64,000 nucleotides of DNA from Tropicimonas marinistellae (GTDB taxonomy: Bacteria; Pseudomonadota; Alphaproteobacteria; Rhodobacterales; Rhodobacteraceae), in assembly GCF_001509585.1 (NCBI RefSeq), contig NZ_LNCI01000002.1:310001-374000 (forward strand), in the 5' to 3' direction. The notes under the pieces were generated by a model. That model searched no databases. It was given only the letters and a program-made list of their open reading frames with translations, and had not been told where the DNA came from. Made by a program: the position numbers and the translations under genes. Shown here one piece after another: positions 17,918 to 26,499 of this stretch; positions within the stretch are counted from its first letter, which is position 1, and every line of letters begins with the position of its first letter.

Positions 17918-18742
17918 TTATCCTTTTACTCCGCCTGCGGTCATACCGGCGACGATCTGGCGGTTGAAGAAGATGAAAACGAGCAGCGGCGGGATGGTGA
18001 CCAGCAGGATGTTCATGAACAGCAGGTTCAACTGGCTGACGAACTGGCTCTGGAAGTTGTAGAGGGTCAGCTGCACCGTCACGTTTTCCTTGCCCGGCAG
18101 ATAATAGAGCGGGTGGGTGAAATCGTTGAAGATGGTGATCGACTGGACCACGATCACGGTCACGGTGACGGGTTTCATCAGCGGCAGGATCACCCGGAAG
18201 AAGACCTGCCAGGGCTTTGCACCGTCGACGATCGCGGCTTCGTCAAGATCGCGCGGGATAGTGGAAACGAAGGCGCGGAACAACAGAATGCAGAAGCCAA
18301 GGCCATAGGCGACCTGGATCAGGATCATGCCGTGCAGTGTCTTGAACAAGCCCAGCCCCTGAAGCACCCAGATCGTCGGCACAACGGCGGGCGGCATCAT
18401 CAACCCGGCAAGCACGAAGCCGTAGATGACCTTGTTCCAGCCGGATTTGCGGCGTTGAAGCACGTAGCCGACCATCGCCCCGAATATCACCAGCAGGGTG
18501 ATTGCCCCCACGGTGATGACGATGGAATTGAAATAGGCGAGCAGCAACTGGTAGTCGCGCGCCTGCACGACCTCGACGAGGTTTTGCCAGAAGCGCCATT
18601 CCTGCGGCAGGGCAAAACTGAGCCGGGCAGTTTCCGCCGCCGATTTCGAGGCGTTGATGAAGACGAAGATGAAGGGGATCACGAAGATCACGAAGGCGCA
18701 GGCGAGCGAGATCAGCCCGGTGATGAGTTGGCGGCGGGTCAC
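17918..18742 (-). CDS. ABC sugar transporter permease (MalG type)
   Basis: A 274-residue six-helix membrane protein with the importer EAA loop as DLDEAAIVDGAKPWQVFFRV. The C-terminal end is typical for MalG-type subunits. Its start overlaps the stop of the upstream permease by 4 bp. Together with that subunit it forms the translocation pore. Confidence 0.95.
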   Translation of the reverse strand: MTRRQLITGLISLACAFVIFVIPFIFVFINASKSAAETARLSFALPQEWRFWQNLVEVVQARDYQLLLAYFNSIVITVGAITLLVIFGAMVGYVLQRRKSGWNKVIYGFVLAGLMMPPAVVPTIWVLQGLGLFKTLHGMILIQVAYGLGFCILLFRAFVSTIPRDLDEAAIVDGAKPWQVFFRVILPLMKPVTVTVIVVQSITIFNDFTHPLYYLPGKENVTVQLTLYNFQSQFVSQLNLLFMNILLVTIPPLLVFIFFNRQIVAGMTAGGVKG

Positions 18743-19599
18743 TGGTCCACTTCCTTTCTGTAGAAGCGAAATGCGAGCGGCACCACGAGGACTGCAATCA
18801 GCAGAAACAGGATGACGTTGCCGGCGGTGGACAGGCCGTAGAAACCGGCCTGGTACTGTTTGTAGACGACACTGGCGAGCACGTCGGAGGCAAAGCCGGG
18901 GCCGCCGCGGGTCATCGCCCAGATGAGGTCGAACAGGCGCAGGCCGCCAATCAGCGACAGGATGATGACGGTGGTCGTAGCCGGGCGGACGAGCGGGACG
19001 GTCACGCGCCAGAATTGCTGCAGGCGGGTGGCGCCGTCGATGCGGGCGGCCTCGTAGTAATCGGGGCTGATCGAGGCGAGGCCGGCGATGTAGATGAGCG
19101 TGGCAAGGCCGACACCGCGCCAGATATCCACCATGGCCACCGAGAATAACGCCAGCTTGGGGTTGGTCAGCCAGCCCGGGCCGGGGATTCCGACGGCACC
19201 GAGGGCGAGATTGATCACGCCTTCGGTCGGGTGCATGAGTTCGGTGAAGAGCAGCCCGACGCCGATGGTCGAGACGAGTACCGGGAAAAAGACAATCGAG
19301 CGCTGGAGGCCTTGCGCGAACATGCCGGAGGTCAGCAACACCGCGAGCAGCAGGCCCAGCACGGTTTTGGCGCCGGAGGTCAGGACCGCGAAGAAAAGCG
19401 TGTTGACGACGCCGCGTAGCAGGAACGGCTCAGAGAAGAACTGCTGGTAATTCTCGAACCCTATGAAACTGGCGTCGAAGAGGTCCCAGTTGGTGAGGCT
19501 GAACCAGAAGGAAGCGATGGTCGGCACGAGGAACAGGACCGTGAAGATCACGGCGGCGGGCAGCACGAACCAATAGGGGTAGGGGGATCTTTTTCTCAT
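18739..19599 (-). CDS. ABC sugar transporter permease (MalF type)
   Basis: A 286-residue membrane protein with six predicted helices and the EAA loop as DYYEAARIDGATRLQQFWRV. The N-terminus (PYWFVLPAAVIFTVLFLVPT) is the usual first helix of MalF-type CUT1 permeases. It lies 71 bp after the binding-protein gene, and that gap contains a strong hairpin. Confidence 0.95.
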   Translation of the reverse strand: MRKRSPYPYWFVLPAAVIFTVLFLVPTIASFWFSLTNWDLFDASFIGFENYQQFFSEPFLLRGVVNTLFFAVLTSGAKTVLGLLLAVLLTSGMFAQGLQRSIVFFPVLVSTIGVGLLFTELMHPTEGVINLALGAVGIPGPGWLTNPKLALFSVAMVDIWRGVGLATLIYIAGLASISPDYYEAARIDGATRLQQFWRVTVPLVRPATTTVIILSLIGGLRLFDLIWAMTRGGPGFASDVLASVVYKQYQAGFYGLSTAGNVILFLLIAVLVVPLAFRFYRKEVDQ

Positions 19600-19625
19600 T
19601 GGCGCATTCCCGGCAGGTGAGGTGC

Positions 19626-19648
19626 GCCCGCGCTGAGACAGCGCGGGC
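19626..19648 (-). promoter_or_regulatory. Stem-loop between sugar-binding protein and permease genes
   Basis: GCCCGCGCTG (19626-19635) and CAGCGCGGGC (19639-19648) form a perfect 10-bp stem with a 3-base loop. No T-run follows on the minus strand. The position directly after a binding-protein gene suggests protection of the upstream mRNA segment or partial attenuation. Confidence 0.75.
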
Positions 19649-19670
19649 AGGCGCGAACCGGTGGGAGGCC

Positions 19671-20951
19671 TTACCAGTTCGGCAAGCGGAGTTGCTTGGC
19701 CTGTTTCTCCACGTCGCGGTCATAGAGTTCGGCCGCGCTTTGTGCGTCGCGGATGCCCGATCCGACCTCGACGGTGAGCTGTTCCAGCGCCGGGCCCTTC
19801 ACCGGCGACAGGAACTCGAGCGCCGGCGCGGTGCGGCCGTCCTGCTCGAAATAGGGCATCATGTCACCAACCGCGGTTGGCACGTCGTCGGGCAGGGTGC
19901 AGCCCTTGATGAGCAGCGGACCCGAAGCGCCGACGGCTTCGATGATGATGTCGCAGGCGTCCGGGCTGGCCACGAAGTTCACGAAATCCTTGGCGATATC
20001 GGTATGGTCGCCGCCCTTCGGCACGTAGTAGGTGCTGGGCATCCAAACCGTCAGGCCGTTCATTTCCGCGCTGTCTCCCGGTTGGGCAAAGAAACCGACA
20101 TCGTTGAGTTGCTCGGGATGGTTCTGCTGGATGCCGGCAATCGAGAAAGTCAGCATTGGGTAGTGAACACCGGAGCCGGTAGCGACCATGCGCAAGCCGT
20201 CGTTGTAGTTCGCGGCACCAAAGTCGGCATTGAAGTAACCGGCCTCAAAGGCAGACTGCAGCCGGTCGAACCCCTTCTTTGCCGCCGGAGTCGTGGCGTA
20301 TTTCGACTCGTTGTTCGTGTATTGTGCCGCAAAGTCAGGCTCTTCGGCCTGCACGTTAAAGTAATCGGCCAGCACGAAGAGCTGCGAGGTCCAGGTATCG
20401 CGGTAGGTCTGGATGATCGGCGCCTTGTCCGTCTCGCTGGCGATTTGGGCGTTGTTGGCCATGAACTCTTCCCATGTGGTGGGAATTTCGAGACCAAGCT
20501 GCTCATAGGTCGGCACGTGATAGAGGATGCCGCCGCCCATGGCGGCCTGATGCGGCACACCATAGACATTCCCGTCGCCGTCAGAGACGGTCTGGGTGTA
20601 GCTTTCGAGGAGGTTGCCGAAGTTCGGAATGTCGTTGATTGGCTCCAACGTGCGCGACGGGCGCAAGGCTTGCAGTAGCGCGCCGGAGTTGTAGTTGAAG
20701 ACATCGGCCATCTCGCCCGTTGCGAGGCGCGTCTTGACGATATTGTCGCCCTCGGCGCCGCCGGCACGGGCTTCGACCTCCCAGGTCACGCCGGGGTTCT
20801 TCGCCGTGTAGGCGGCGGTCAGCGCCTCTGTGATGGCGACCGTGTCGGGGTTGTTATCGACCAAGATCGTCATTTCCTGGGCGGCAAGCGCTCCGCCAAA
20901 CACGGCGAACACGGCCGTCAGGGCGGTCGTCTGGAACAATCTGTCTTTCAT
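19671..20951 (-). CDS. ABC sugar transporter substrate-binding protein
   Basis: A 426-residue extracellular-solute-binding protein of the CUT1 family. A signal peptide of about 23 residues ends at ALAAQ. The mature start (MTILVDNNPDTVAITEALTAAY) and the middle segment with PTTWEEFMANNAQI are typical of family 1 solute-binding proteins. It sits between the rhamnosidase gene and the permeases. Its ligand is probably a rhamnose-containing oligosaccharide or glycoside because the hydrolase next to it is cytoplasmic. Confidence 0.94.
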   Translation of the reverse strand: MKDRLFQTTALTAVFAVFGGALAAQEMTILVDNNPDTVAITEALTAAYTAKNPGVTWEVEARAGGAEGDNIVKTRLATGEMADVFNYNSGALLQALRPSRTLEPINDIPNFGNLLESYTQTVSDGDGNVYGVPHQAAMGGGILYHVPTYEQLGLEIPTTWEEFMANNAQIASETDKAPIIQTYRDTWTSQLFVLADYFNVQAEEPDFAAQYTNNESKYATTPAAKKGFDRLQSAFEAGYFNADFGAANYNDGLRMVATGSGVHYPMLTFSIAGIQQNHPEQLNDVGFFAQPGDSAEMNGLTVWMPSTYYVPKGGDHTDIAKDFVNFVASPDACDIIIEAVGASGPLLIKGCTLPDDVPTAVGDMMPYFEQDGRTAPALEFLSPVKGPALEQLTVEVGSGIRDAQSAAELYDRDVEKQAKQLRLPNW

Positions 20952-20987
20952 GGTTTCCTCCCAAAGAAGTCCGGCGCAATGCCGGGG

Positions 20988-23327
20988 CTAGGTTTCGTTC
21001 CCGAACTGGAGATCGAACTCGATAACGTGGTGGCCCGCTGGCAGTGTCAGGCCCTCCGGCGATACCTCGACTTGGGCGCCGTCGCGCGTCAGCCCGGAGA
21101 AGATCCCCGGCGGAATCTCCCCCGCAACGCCTTCCGGTAGCGTCACGCTGTAGACCACACGCTCCCCCTCGACGCTCCATCCCGCCTCGATCCGGCCGTG
21201 GCGGCAGTCATGCCAGATGGAGACATGGCCAAGCTCAGGCAGCACCGTCGGGCAGAGGCGCACCTTGTCGAAGCCGGGGGCATCCGCGCTTGGCGCGACG
21301 CCAGCCACTTCCTCGAACAGCCACTGGCAGACCGCGCCGTAGGCATAGTGATTGTAGCTGTTCATGTCGGGGTCGTAGATCGTGCCGTCCGGCCCGAGTG
21401 CATCCCAGCGTTCCCAGATCGTCGTCGCACCCTGTTCCACCTGGTAGAGCCAGCCGGGTACGTTTCGGTTCAAGAAAACCCTCTCGGCCAGGTCGGCCAT
21501 GCCGAGCTTTGTCAGTGCGGGCAGTAGGGCGGGCGTGCCAATGAAACCGGTGCCAATAAGGTAGTCCGCATCCTCGATCACACAGCGGAAATAGGCCTTT
21601 GCCGCTTCGTAGTGCTGGACAGGAACGAGGTCGTAGAGGAACGCCAGCGCATAGGAAGTCTGGTCGTTATGGGCCAGCCGGCCGCTGGTGCTGAAATACT
21701 CATGCGCAAAGGCGGCCCGGATCGCCGTCGCGCGGTCGTCCAGCCGTGCAGCCTCCGTCGTCTCGCCCAGCACAGTCGCGATGCGGGCGGCGAGTTCGGT
21801 GGATATGAAATGGTAGAGCGTGGCCGCGCAATCGTCCGCGATGGTCGGGCGCGGCTTGCGGTTGTCGCCCACCGGTTGCAGCCAATCGCCAAAGCTGAAC
21901 CCGTGTCCGCCCCAGACCGAGCTGGGCTGGATGATCGGCCCGTCCGAGAGACCCCAGAGGTAGTCCACCCATTTCACCATCGCCGGGAAACACTCCCGCA
22001 AGACTTGCGTGTCGCCGTAGTGAAGATACAGCTGCCACGGCATTACCGTGATGACATCGCCCCAGCCGGTCGAACCGGCCCAGTCGCCATGGAACTTCTC
22101 CGGATGCAATCGTGTCGGGTCAGGGGAGAAATGCGGAACTGCACCGTTCTCGCGCTGGTCGTGCATGACGTCACGCAGGTACTTCTTCAGGAACAACTCG
22201 CTATCCGCGAGCCAGCAAGCCGTGCCGGCGAAAACCTGAGCATCGCCGGTCCAGCCCAGTCGTTCGTCGCGCTGCGGGCAATCGGTGGGGATTTCGATGA
22301 AATTGGCGCGTTGCGACCAGATCGTATTCTGGACCAGCCGGTTGACGGCCTCCACGCCACATTCGAACCCGGCAGCCAGTTCGGGGACAGAGGAGATAGG
22401 TACGGAGACGATCTGCGTGATTTCGGCCGTGCCCCCAATCGTCACCCGCGCATAGCGGTAGCCCATGAAGGTGAAATGCGGCTCGAATGTCTCCTCGCCA
22501 TCTCCCTTCAGAGTGTAATGCAGCGCCCCTCGGGCGGAGCGGTAGTTGCGGTTGTCGAAGGACCGGTTCGGTCCCAGGACCTCGGAGTGTTCGATGAAGA
22601 CGGTCGCGCCCGGTTCGCCGCGCACGGAGAAACGCACGAAACCTCCGGCATTCTGACCGAAATCGTAGATCGTCCGGCCGTCGTCATCCTGCCATTTCTC
22701 AATTGGCTCCAACGGTGCCAGCGCCTTGACCCCGGGTGCTTCCTGCGCGACGAGCAAGACCTTGTCGAACTCCAGAACCTCGACACCTTCCGTCTCTTCG
22801 AACCGGTCGAGGCGCGCGTCGTAGTCTTCGCCGTGATAGATGCCGGAACGTGTTACCGGGAGGAGGCCGCTCTTCCACTCTGCGCCGGTCGCGCAGATCA
22901 CCGCTCCGTCGCAGGTGATCTCGGCAATTGCCGCGATCCGGTCTCCCCAGCAATTCTCGATCCGCGATTCCTCCCACATGATCGGTGAGCGGTACCAGCC
23001 GTCGCCCAGCCAGATATCGATGCGGTTCTCGCCTGCCACCACGAGGTCGGAGACGTCGTAGCTCTGATACGCAATGCGATCATCATAACAGGTCCACCCC
23101 GGCGTCAGCAGGTCGTCACCGACACGGACACCGTTGATGAAGGCGCGATAGAGGCCGAGTGCGGAGACATGGAGCACGGGGCGGGTGCCCTCGGGCACCA
23201 CGAATACCGTTGACACGAAACTTGCCCGCTCGCCCTGACCGGCATCTGTCACGGGGGCGATCATTTCGGCGTGCCAATCGCGGCTGCCCCTGCCAGACAC
23301 GGCTCCCAGGCTCGTTTTCTGAAGCAT
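20988..23327 (-). CDS. Alpha-L-rhamnosidase (GH78 family)
   Basis: A 779-residue glycoside hydrolase that removes terminal L-rhamnose. An N-terminal beta-sandwich region (about 1-330) contains the motif AFINGVRVGDDLLTPGW. The catalytic (alpha/alpha)6 barrel starts near 340 and shows the hallmark IPTDCPQRDERLGWTGDAQ, whose acidic residues are catalytic, and later WERWDALGPDGT. A C-terminal beta domain closes the protein. There is no signal peptide, so it acts in the cytoplasm on imported glycosides. I chose ATG 23327 because GGAGGA lies about 9 bp upstream; an ATG at 23354 is less supported. It is the first gene of the leftward importer operon. No rhamnose-catabolic gene lies in the cassette, so released rhamnose must be handled elsewhere. 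Confidence 0.93.
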   Translation of the reverse strand: MLQKTSLGAVSGRGSRDWHAEMIAPVTDAGQGERASFVSTVFVVPEGTRPVLHVSALGLYRAFINGVRVGDDLLTPGWTCYDDRIAYQSYDVSDLVVAGENRIDIWLGDGWYRSPIMWEESRIENCWGDRIAAIAEITCDGAVICATGAEWKSGLLPVTRSGIYHGEDYDARLDRFEETEGVEVLEFDKVLLVAQEAPGVKALAPLEPIEKWQDDDGRTIYDFGQNAGGFVRFSVRGEPGATVFIEHSEVLGPNRSFDNRNYRSARGALHYTLKGDGEETFEPHFTFMGYRYARVTIGGTAEITQIVSVPISSVPELAAGFECGVEAVNRLVQNTIWSQRANFIEIPTDCPQRDERLGWTGDAQVFAGTACWLADSELFLKKYLRDVMHDQRENGAVPHFSPDPTRLHPEKFHGDWAGSTGWGDVITVMPWQLYLHYGDTQVLRECFPAMVKWVDYLWGLSDGPIIQPSSVWGGHGFSFGDWLQPVGDNRKPRPTIADDCAATLYHFISTELAARIATVLGETTEAARLDDRATAIRAAFAHEYFSTSGRLAHNDQTSYALAFLYDLVPVQHYEAAKAYFRCVIEDADYLIGTGFIGTPALLPALTKLGMADLAERVFLNRNVPGWLYQVEQGATTIWERWDALGPDGTIYDPDMNSYNHYAYGAVCQWLFEEVAGVAPSADAPGFDKVRLCPTVLPELGHVSIWHDCRHGRIEAGWSVEGERVVYSVTLPEGVAGEIPPGIFSGLTRDGAQVEVSPEGLTLPAGHHVIEFDLQFGNET

Positions 23328-23390
23328 GTGCAATCCTCCTCCCCAGGCGGTCATGTCCGGCTCGGTGCGGCTCGAATCGATTTGTGCACC

Positions 23391-23404
23391 GTTCTACGTA
23401 GAAC
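23391..23404. promoter_or_regulatory. LacI-type operator palindrome
   Basis: GTTCTACGTAGAAC is a perfect 14-bp palindrome located between the divergent rhamnosidase operon and the LacI gene. Size, perfect symmetry and position fit an operator for the neighbouring LacI-family repressor. Binding is inferred. Confidence 0.75.
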
Positions 23405-23478
23405 ATTATACAAAACGGATTGCGTTACAAGGGAGGATGTGAAAATGCTTGTGTCAGGGAAATTGAGGAGAGCGATCC

Positions 23479-24495
23479 TTGTCCGAACGCAGCCCTTCCA
23501 TGGGAGGGAAGGTTACCATTCGAACGGTTGCAGAAGACGCCGGTGTATCCGTCGCGGCGGTATCCAAGGTCTTGCGCAACGCCTATGGCGTCAGCGACCA
23601 GTTGCGGGCGAAGGTCGAGGCGTCGATCAAGAAACTCGGCTACCGACCCAGCACCGCTGCACGCGGCATGCGCGGACGGACATATGCTATCGGTGTCCTG
23701 CTGGTGAACCTCTCGAACCCGTTCCTGCCGATTGTCGTCGGCGGTGTGCAGACGGCCTTGAGATTGGCCAATTACAAGATGCTGGTCGGGATCAGCGAGG
23801 CCCAGGCGCATCTGGAACAATCCCTGATCGAGTCCATGATCGACATGCGGATCGATGGGCTGGTGCTGGTGGCGCCGCGACTCACCGGCGAATCCCTGTC
23901 GCGGTTCGCGGACCAGGTGCCAATGGTCGTAATCGGGCATCACGAGAACTCTGCGGAAAGATTCGACACCGTGAATTCCAACGACCGGCTCGGGGCGAGG
24001 CTGGCAGTGGAGGCGTTGATTGCCGCCGGGCATTCCGATGTTCACATGGTCAGCCTTCCGCATACGAACGGGGAATTCGAGGTCTTCCACAAGCGAGAGG
24101 CCGGGTATCTGGATGCAATGCGGTCGGCAGGCCTCGAAAACAGGAGCCGGATCTGCAATTTGCCGGAGGAGGCGGACCCGGAGGATATTTTGCGGCACCT
24201 ATTGAGCGCTCCCGTTCCGCCGACCGCCGTCTTCTGCTGGAGCGATCTACACGGTGTCGGCCTTCTGAATGCCGCAAAGGTAAAGGGGATTGACGTTCCC
24301 GGTCGTCTCGCGATTGCGGGATATGACAACACGCCAGAGGCAGCCTTGCCGCTCATTGGTCTGACAAGCATCGATCAATGCGGCGGCGAACTTGGCAAGC
24401 TTTCCGCCGCGACACTACTCAGCAGGATCGCGGGGCGGACCGGGGCGAAACACCATATCGTTGATCCGGTGCTGGTGCAGCGGACGAGCAGTTGA
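23479..24495 (+). CDS. LacI-family transcriptional regulator
   Basis: A 338-residue repressor. The N-terminal helix-turn-helix and hinge are visible as VTIRTVAEDAGVSVAAVSKV followed by YRPSTAARGMRG. The sugar-binding domain begins with AIGVLLVNLSNPFLP and shows PTAVFCWSDLHGVG and AGYDNTPEA. A TTG at 23479 has GAGGAG about 8 bp upstream and is used here; an ATG at 23500 (MGGKVT) is an alternative. It is divergent from the rhamnosidase/ABC operon and probably represses it until a rhamnosyl sugar is present. A decayed IS6 relic begins within about 30 bp of its stop codon. Confidence 0.94.
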   Translation: MSERSPSMGGKVTIRTVAEDAGVSVAAVSKVLRNAYGVSDQLRAKVEASIKKLGYRPSTAARGMRGRTYAIGVLLVNLSNPFLPIVVGGVQTALRLANYKMLVGISEAQAHLEQSLIESMIDMRIDGLVLVAPRLTGESLSRFADQVPMVVIGHHENSAERFDTVNSNDRLGARLAVEALIAAGHSDVHMVSLPHTNGEFEVFHKREAGYLDAMRSAGLENRSRICNLPEEADPEDILRHLLSAPVPPTAVFCWSDLHGVGLLNAAKVKGIDVPGRLAIAGYDNTPEAALPLIGLTSIDQCGGELGKLSAATLLSRIAGRTGAKHHIVDPVLVQRTSS

Positions 24496-24521
24496 ACGGG
24501 GCCAACCAGAGGCCCCAAAGG

Positions 24522-24745
24522 ACGTATCGGTCTGCAGTCAACGAGGTCGAACCTAGCCGACAGATACCCGCCTTCCAGTGCTGTCGAACATCCTGTCCAC
24601 ACTTTTGCTGTGGAACGTCGAGGACCTGCTGTCCGCCTCCGTTCCTGTATCGGCCCGAAGCATTTTCAACCAAGAGCGCGACCGAAACCCGCTGCGGAGT
24701 TGCCGGCTCGTCCGTGCGACCGCTCTCGCCGAGTGGCGCGGTCTC
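24522..24745 (+). pseudogene. IS6-family transposase relic C (C-terminal remnant)
   Basis: Two + frames separated by a frameshift give C-terminal IS6 transposase fragments. RTYRSAVNEVEPSRQ matches the segment RSYRAAM..G..DRQ. Further on SVPVSARSIFNQERDRNP matches SVHASVHNHFNQERH, and ATALAEWRGL matches the conserved AALAEWRGL end with the family spacing. The DNA over the last motif resembles relic B. Only about the last third of the gene is recognisable. It lies immediately downstream of the LacI gene and has the same orientation as relics A and B. Confidence 0.75.
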
Positions 24746-24822
24746 CATGCGGTATTCGGGGACAGCCACGCGTTCCGATCTGAGACCGGTTCGAAATTGT
24801 CCGCGATCCCACTCCCTACCGC

Positions 24823-26115
24823 TTACTGCTCGTTTTTCGGCGCCGGCGCGGCGTCGTCCGGTTCAATGACCAGCGGATTCTCCTCTTCTTCTCCGCTGGC
24901 CAGCGCCGCAGTCTCAGGCGTCGCGACCCGCGCCGAAAGCGTCACATGGAACGCGCCCTTGTCGGCCTCACGAACGGCTGGGCTGCGGTAGATGCGCCAG
25001 AGGGTGAAGAGCACCAGCAGCACATGGGCCACGACTGTCGTCAGAAACAGCCCCTGTCTGCCAATAGATGACATCGCCACGCCGGCCACGAGCGGGCCCA
25101 GAACCGAGCCGAGCCCGAATACCATGAGCAGGCCACCCGAGACCTGGATCGATGTTCCGAGCGGGGCGTGGTCATTGGCATGGGCGACGATGATGGGGTA
25201 CATGGCAAAGATCGCCGCGCCGAAAAAGCACGCAAGCGCGAGGTTCGTCCATCGGTCTTCCGGTGCCAGCAAGATGAACGCGAGATCCGCCGCGAGCGCG
25301 ACCGCGGCCGTGAAGATCAGTACGATGCGGCGGTCCATCCGATCACTTGCATAGCCGATGGGGATTTGCGAAAGCGCGCCCGCCAGAACCGGCAGGCTCG
25401 AAAAAAGCGCGATTGCTGTCAGGGTAAGCCCGGCTTGGTCGGCGTATACCGCCGAAAGCGTTCCGAAAGCCGCGTTCGAGATGCCGACGAGGAACACTGC
25501 CGCAACTGCGACGGGGGAGTTTGTCCATAGTGCTCTAAGGTCGAGTGAGACCGAGGTGAGCGGAGCTGGAGAAGGCGAGGTCGATAGCGCGGTGGGAATG
25601 AGCGCGAGGGAATAGAAGATCCCTCCCAACGCGAAAAACACGAAGCCGGTCGCATCTCCCAACGCGATCGCCATCTGGCCTGCGGTCATCGCGCTGAGGT
25701 TGACCATCGAGTAGATCCCGAAAATCGTCCCCCGTGTCTGTGGCGTTGCCCGGTCATTCAGCCACGATTCGACGATCATCGCTGCGCCGGCAAAGCAGAA
25801 CCCGGATATCGCGCGGCTCGGTATCCAAGCCCAAGTCTCGACAAGCAGCGCTTGGAAGAGGATCGTCACCGAGGCCAGAGCGCACATCGTTCCGAAGGTG
25901 CGGATATGTCCGACCAGACCCACGAGACGGGGCGAAAGAATACACCCCATTACGTATCCAACCGCCCAGCCGGTACCAAGCAGGCCGAGCGAACTGGCAG
26001 AGAACCCTTCCGCCGAACCACGCACCGGCAGGACCAGACCGTGCATGCCGCCGGCAAACAGCAGCAGAGCCGACCCAAAAAGGAGTGCGCTTACGGGAAC
26101 CAACTGGGTGATCAT
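24823..26115 (-). CDS. MFS transporter (YcaD-like)
   Basis: A 430-residue, 12-helix major facilitator protein of the UMF1/YcaD-like group that carries small solutes or drugs. Motifs include GYVMGCILSPRLVG after helix 2, MIVESWLNDRATPQTRG in the first half (characteristic of this subgroup) and GYASDRMDRR between the halves. The C-terminal 45 residues are polar and acidic (ALASGEEEENPLV). It is a single-gene unit beside IS6 relic C, and the substrate cannot be predicted. Confidence 0.92.
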   Translation of the reverse strand: MITQLVPVSALLFGSALLLFAGGMHGLVLPVRGSAEGFSASSLGLLGTGWAVGYVMGCILSPRLVGLVGHIRTFGTMCALASVTILFQALLVETWAWIPSRAISGFCFAGAAMIVESWLNDRATPQTRGTIFGIYSMVNLSAMTAGQMAIALGDATGFVFFALGGIFYSLALIPTALSTSPSPAPLTSVSLDLRALWTNSPVAVAAVFLVGISNAAFGTLSAVYADQAGLTLTAIALFSSLPVLAGALSQIPIGYASDRMDRRIVLIFTAAVALAADLAFILLAPEDRWTNLALACFFGAAIFAMYPIIVAHANDHAPLGTSIQVSGGLLMVFGLGSVLGPLVAGVAMSSIGRQGLFLTTVVAHVLLVLFTLWRIYRSPAVREADKGAFHVTLSARVATPETAALASGEEEENPLVIEPDDAAPAPKNEQ

Positions 26116-26499
26116 CGTTCAATACTCTCCCGACGGGACGCAAGACGGGTACGGCTCTTGGATACGTCCACCTCTGCGGACGGCTACCCCGAAATGCCCA
26201 ATACGAAAAGTCGTTGGCTCTCCCTTCGCCAACCATTCGGGACAGTACACGCAACCGCCTTCGACGCGATCACCAGAATCCGCCGCTGAAGCAATTCCTC
26301 GCACCCCTTTGTCGGCAGTTCTTCGAAATGAACACGAGGATCGTCGCACTCGCAGAGCATGTACCGCAAGTGACTTTTCTGTGGGTCTTTGCATCCGCGG
26401 AAACGTGCTCTCGGGTTCCGAGCAGATTGATCGGTGCGCCCGCGTATCCGATTGTTTCAGCGTGTTCACGTCGAACCGCGTGTCCCGACCCAGTCTCAT
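26116..26499. other. Intergenic stretch, no confident gene
   Basis: About 380 bp between the MFS start and the MscS-type gene end. The minus strand holds a small open frame (26184-26360, from an ATG; about 58 codons, MLCECDDPRVHFEELPTKG) with reasonable residue composition but no recognised similarity and no ribosome site. It could be a small hypothetical gene or a remnant. The region must also carry the MFS promoter. Confidence 0.4.

Noticed and set aside
16940-18763. 607-codon plus-strand open frame opposite the ABC ATPase and permease
   Set aside because: The opposite strand carries Walker, signature and EAA motifs; this frame is a shadow of those genes.
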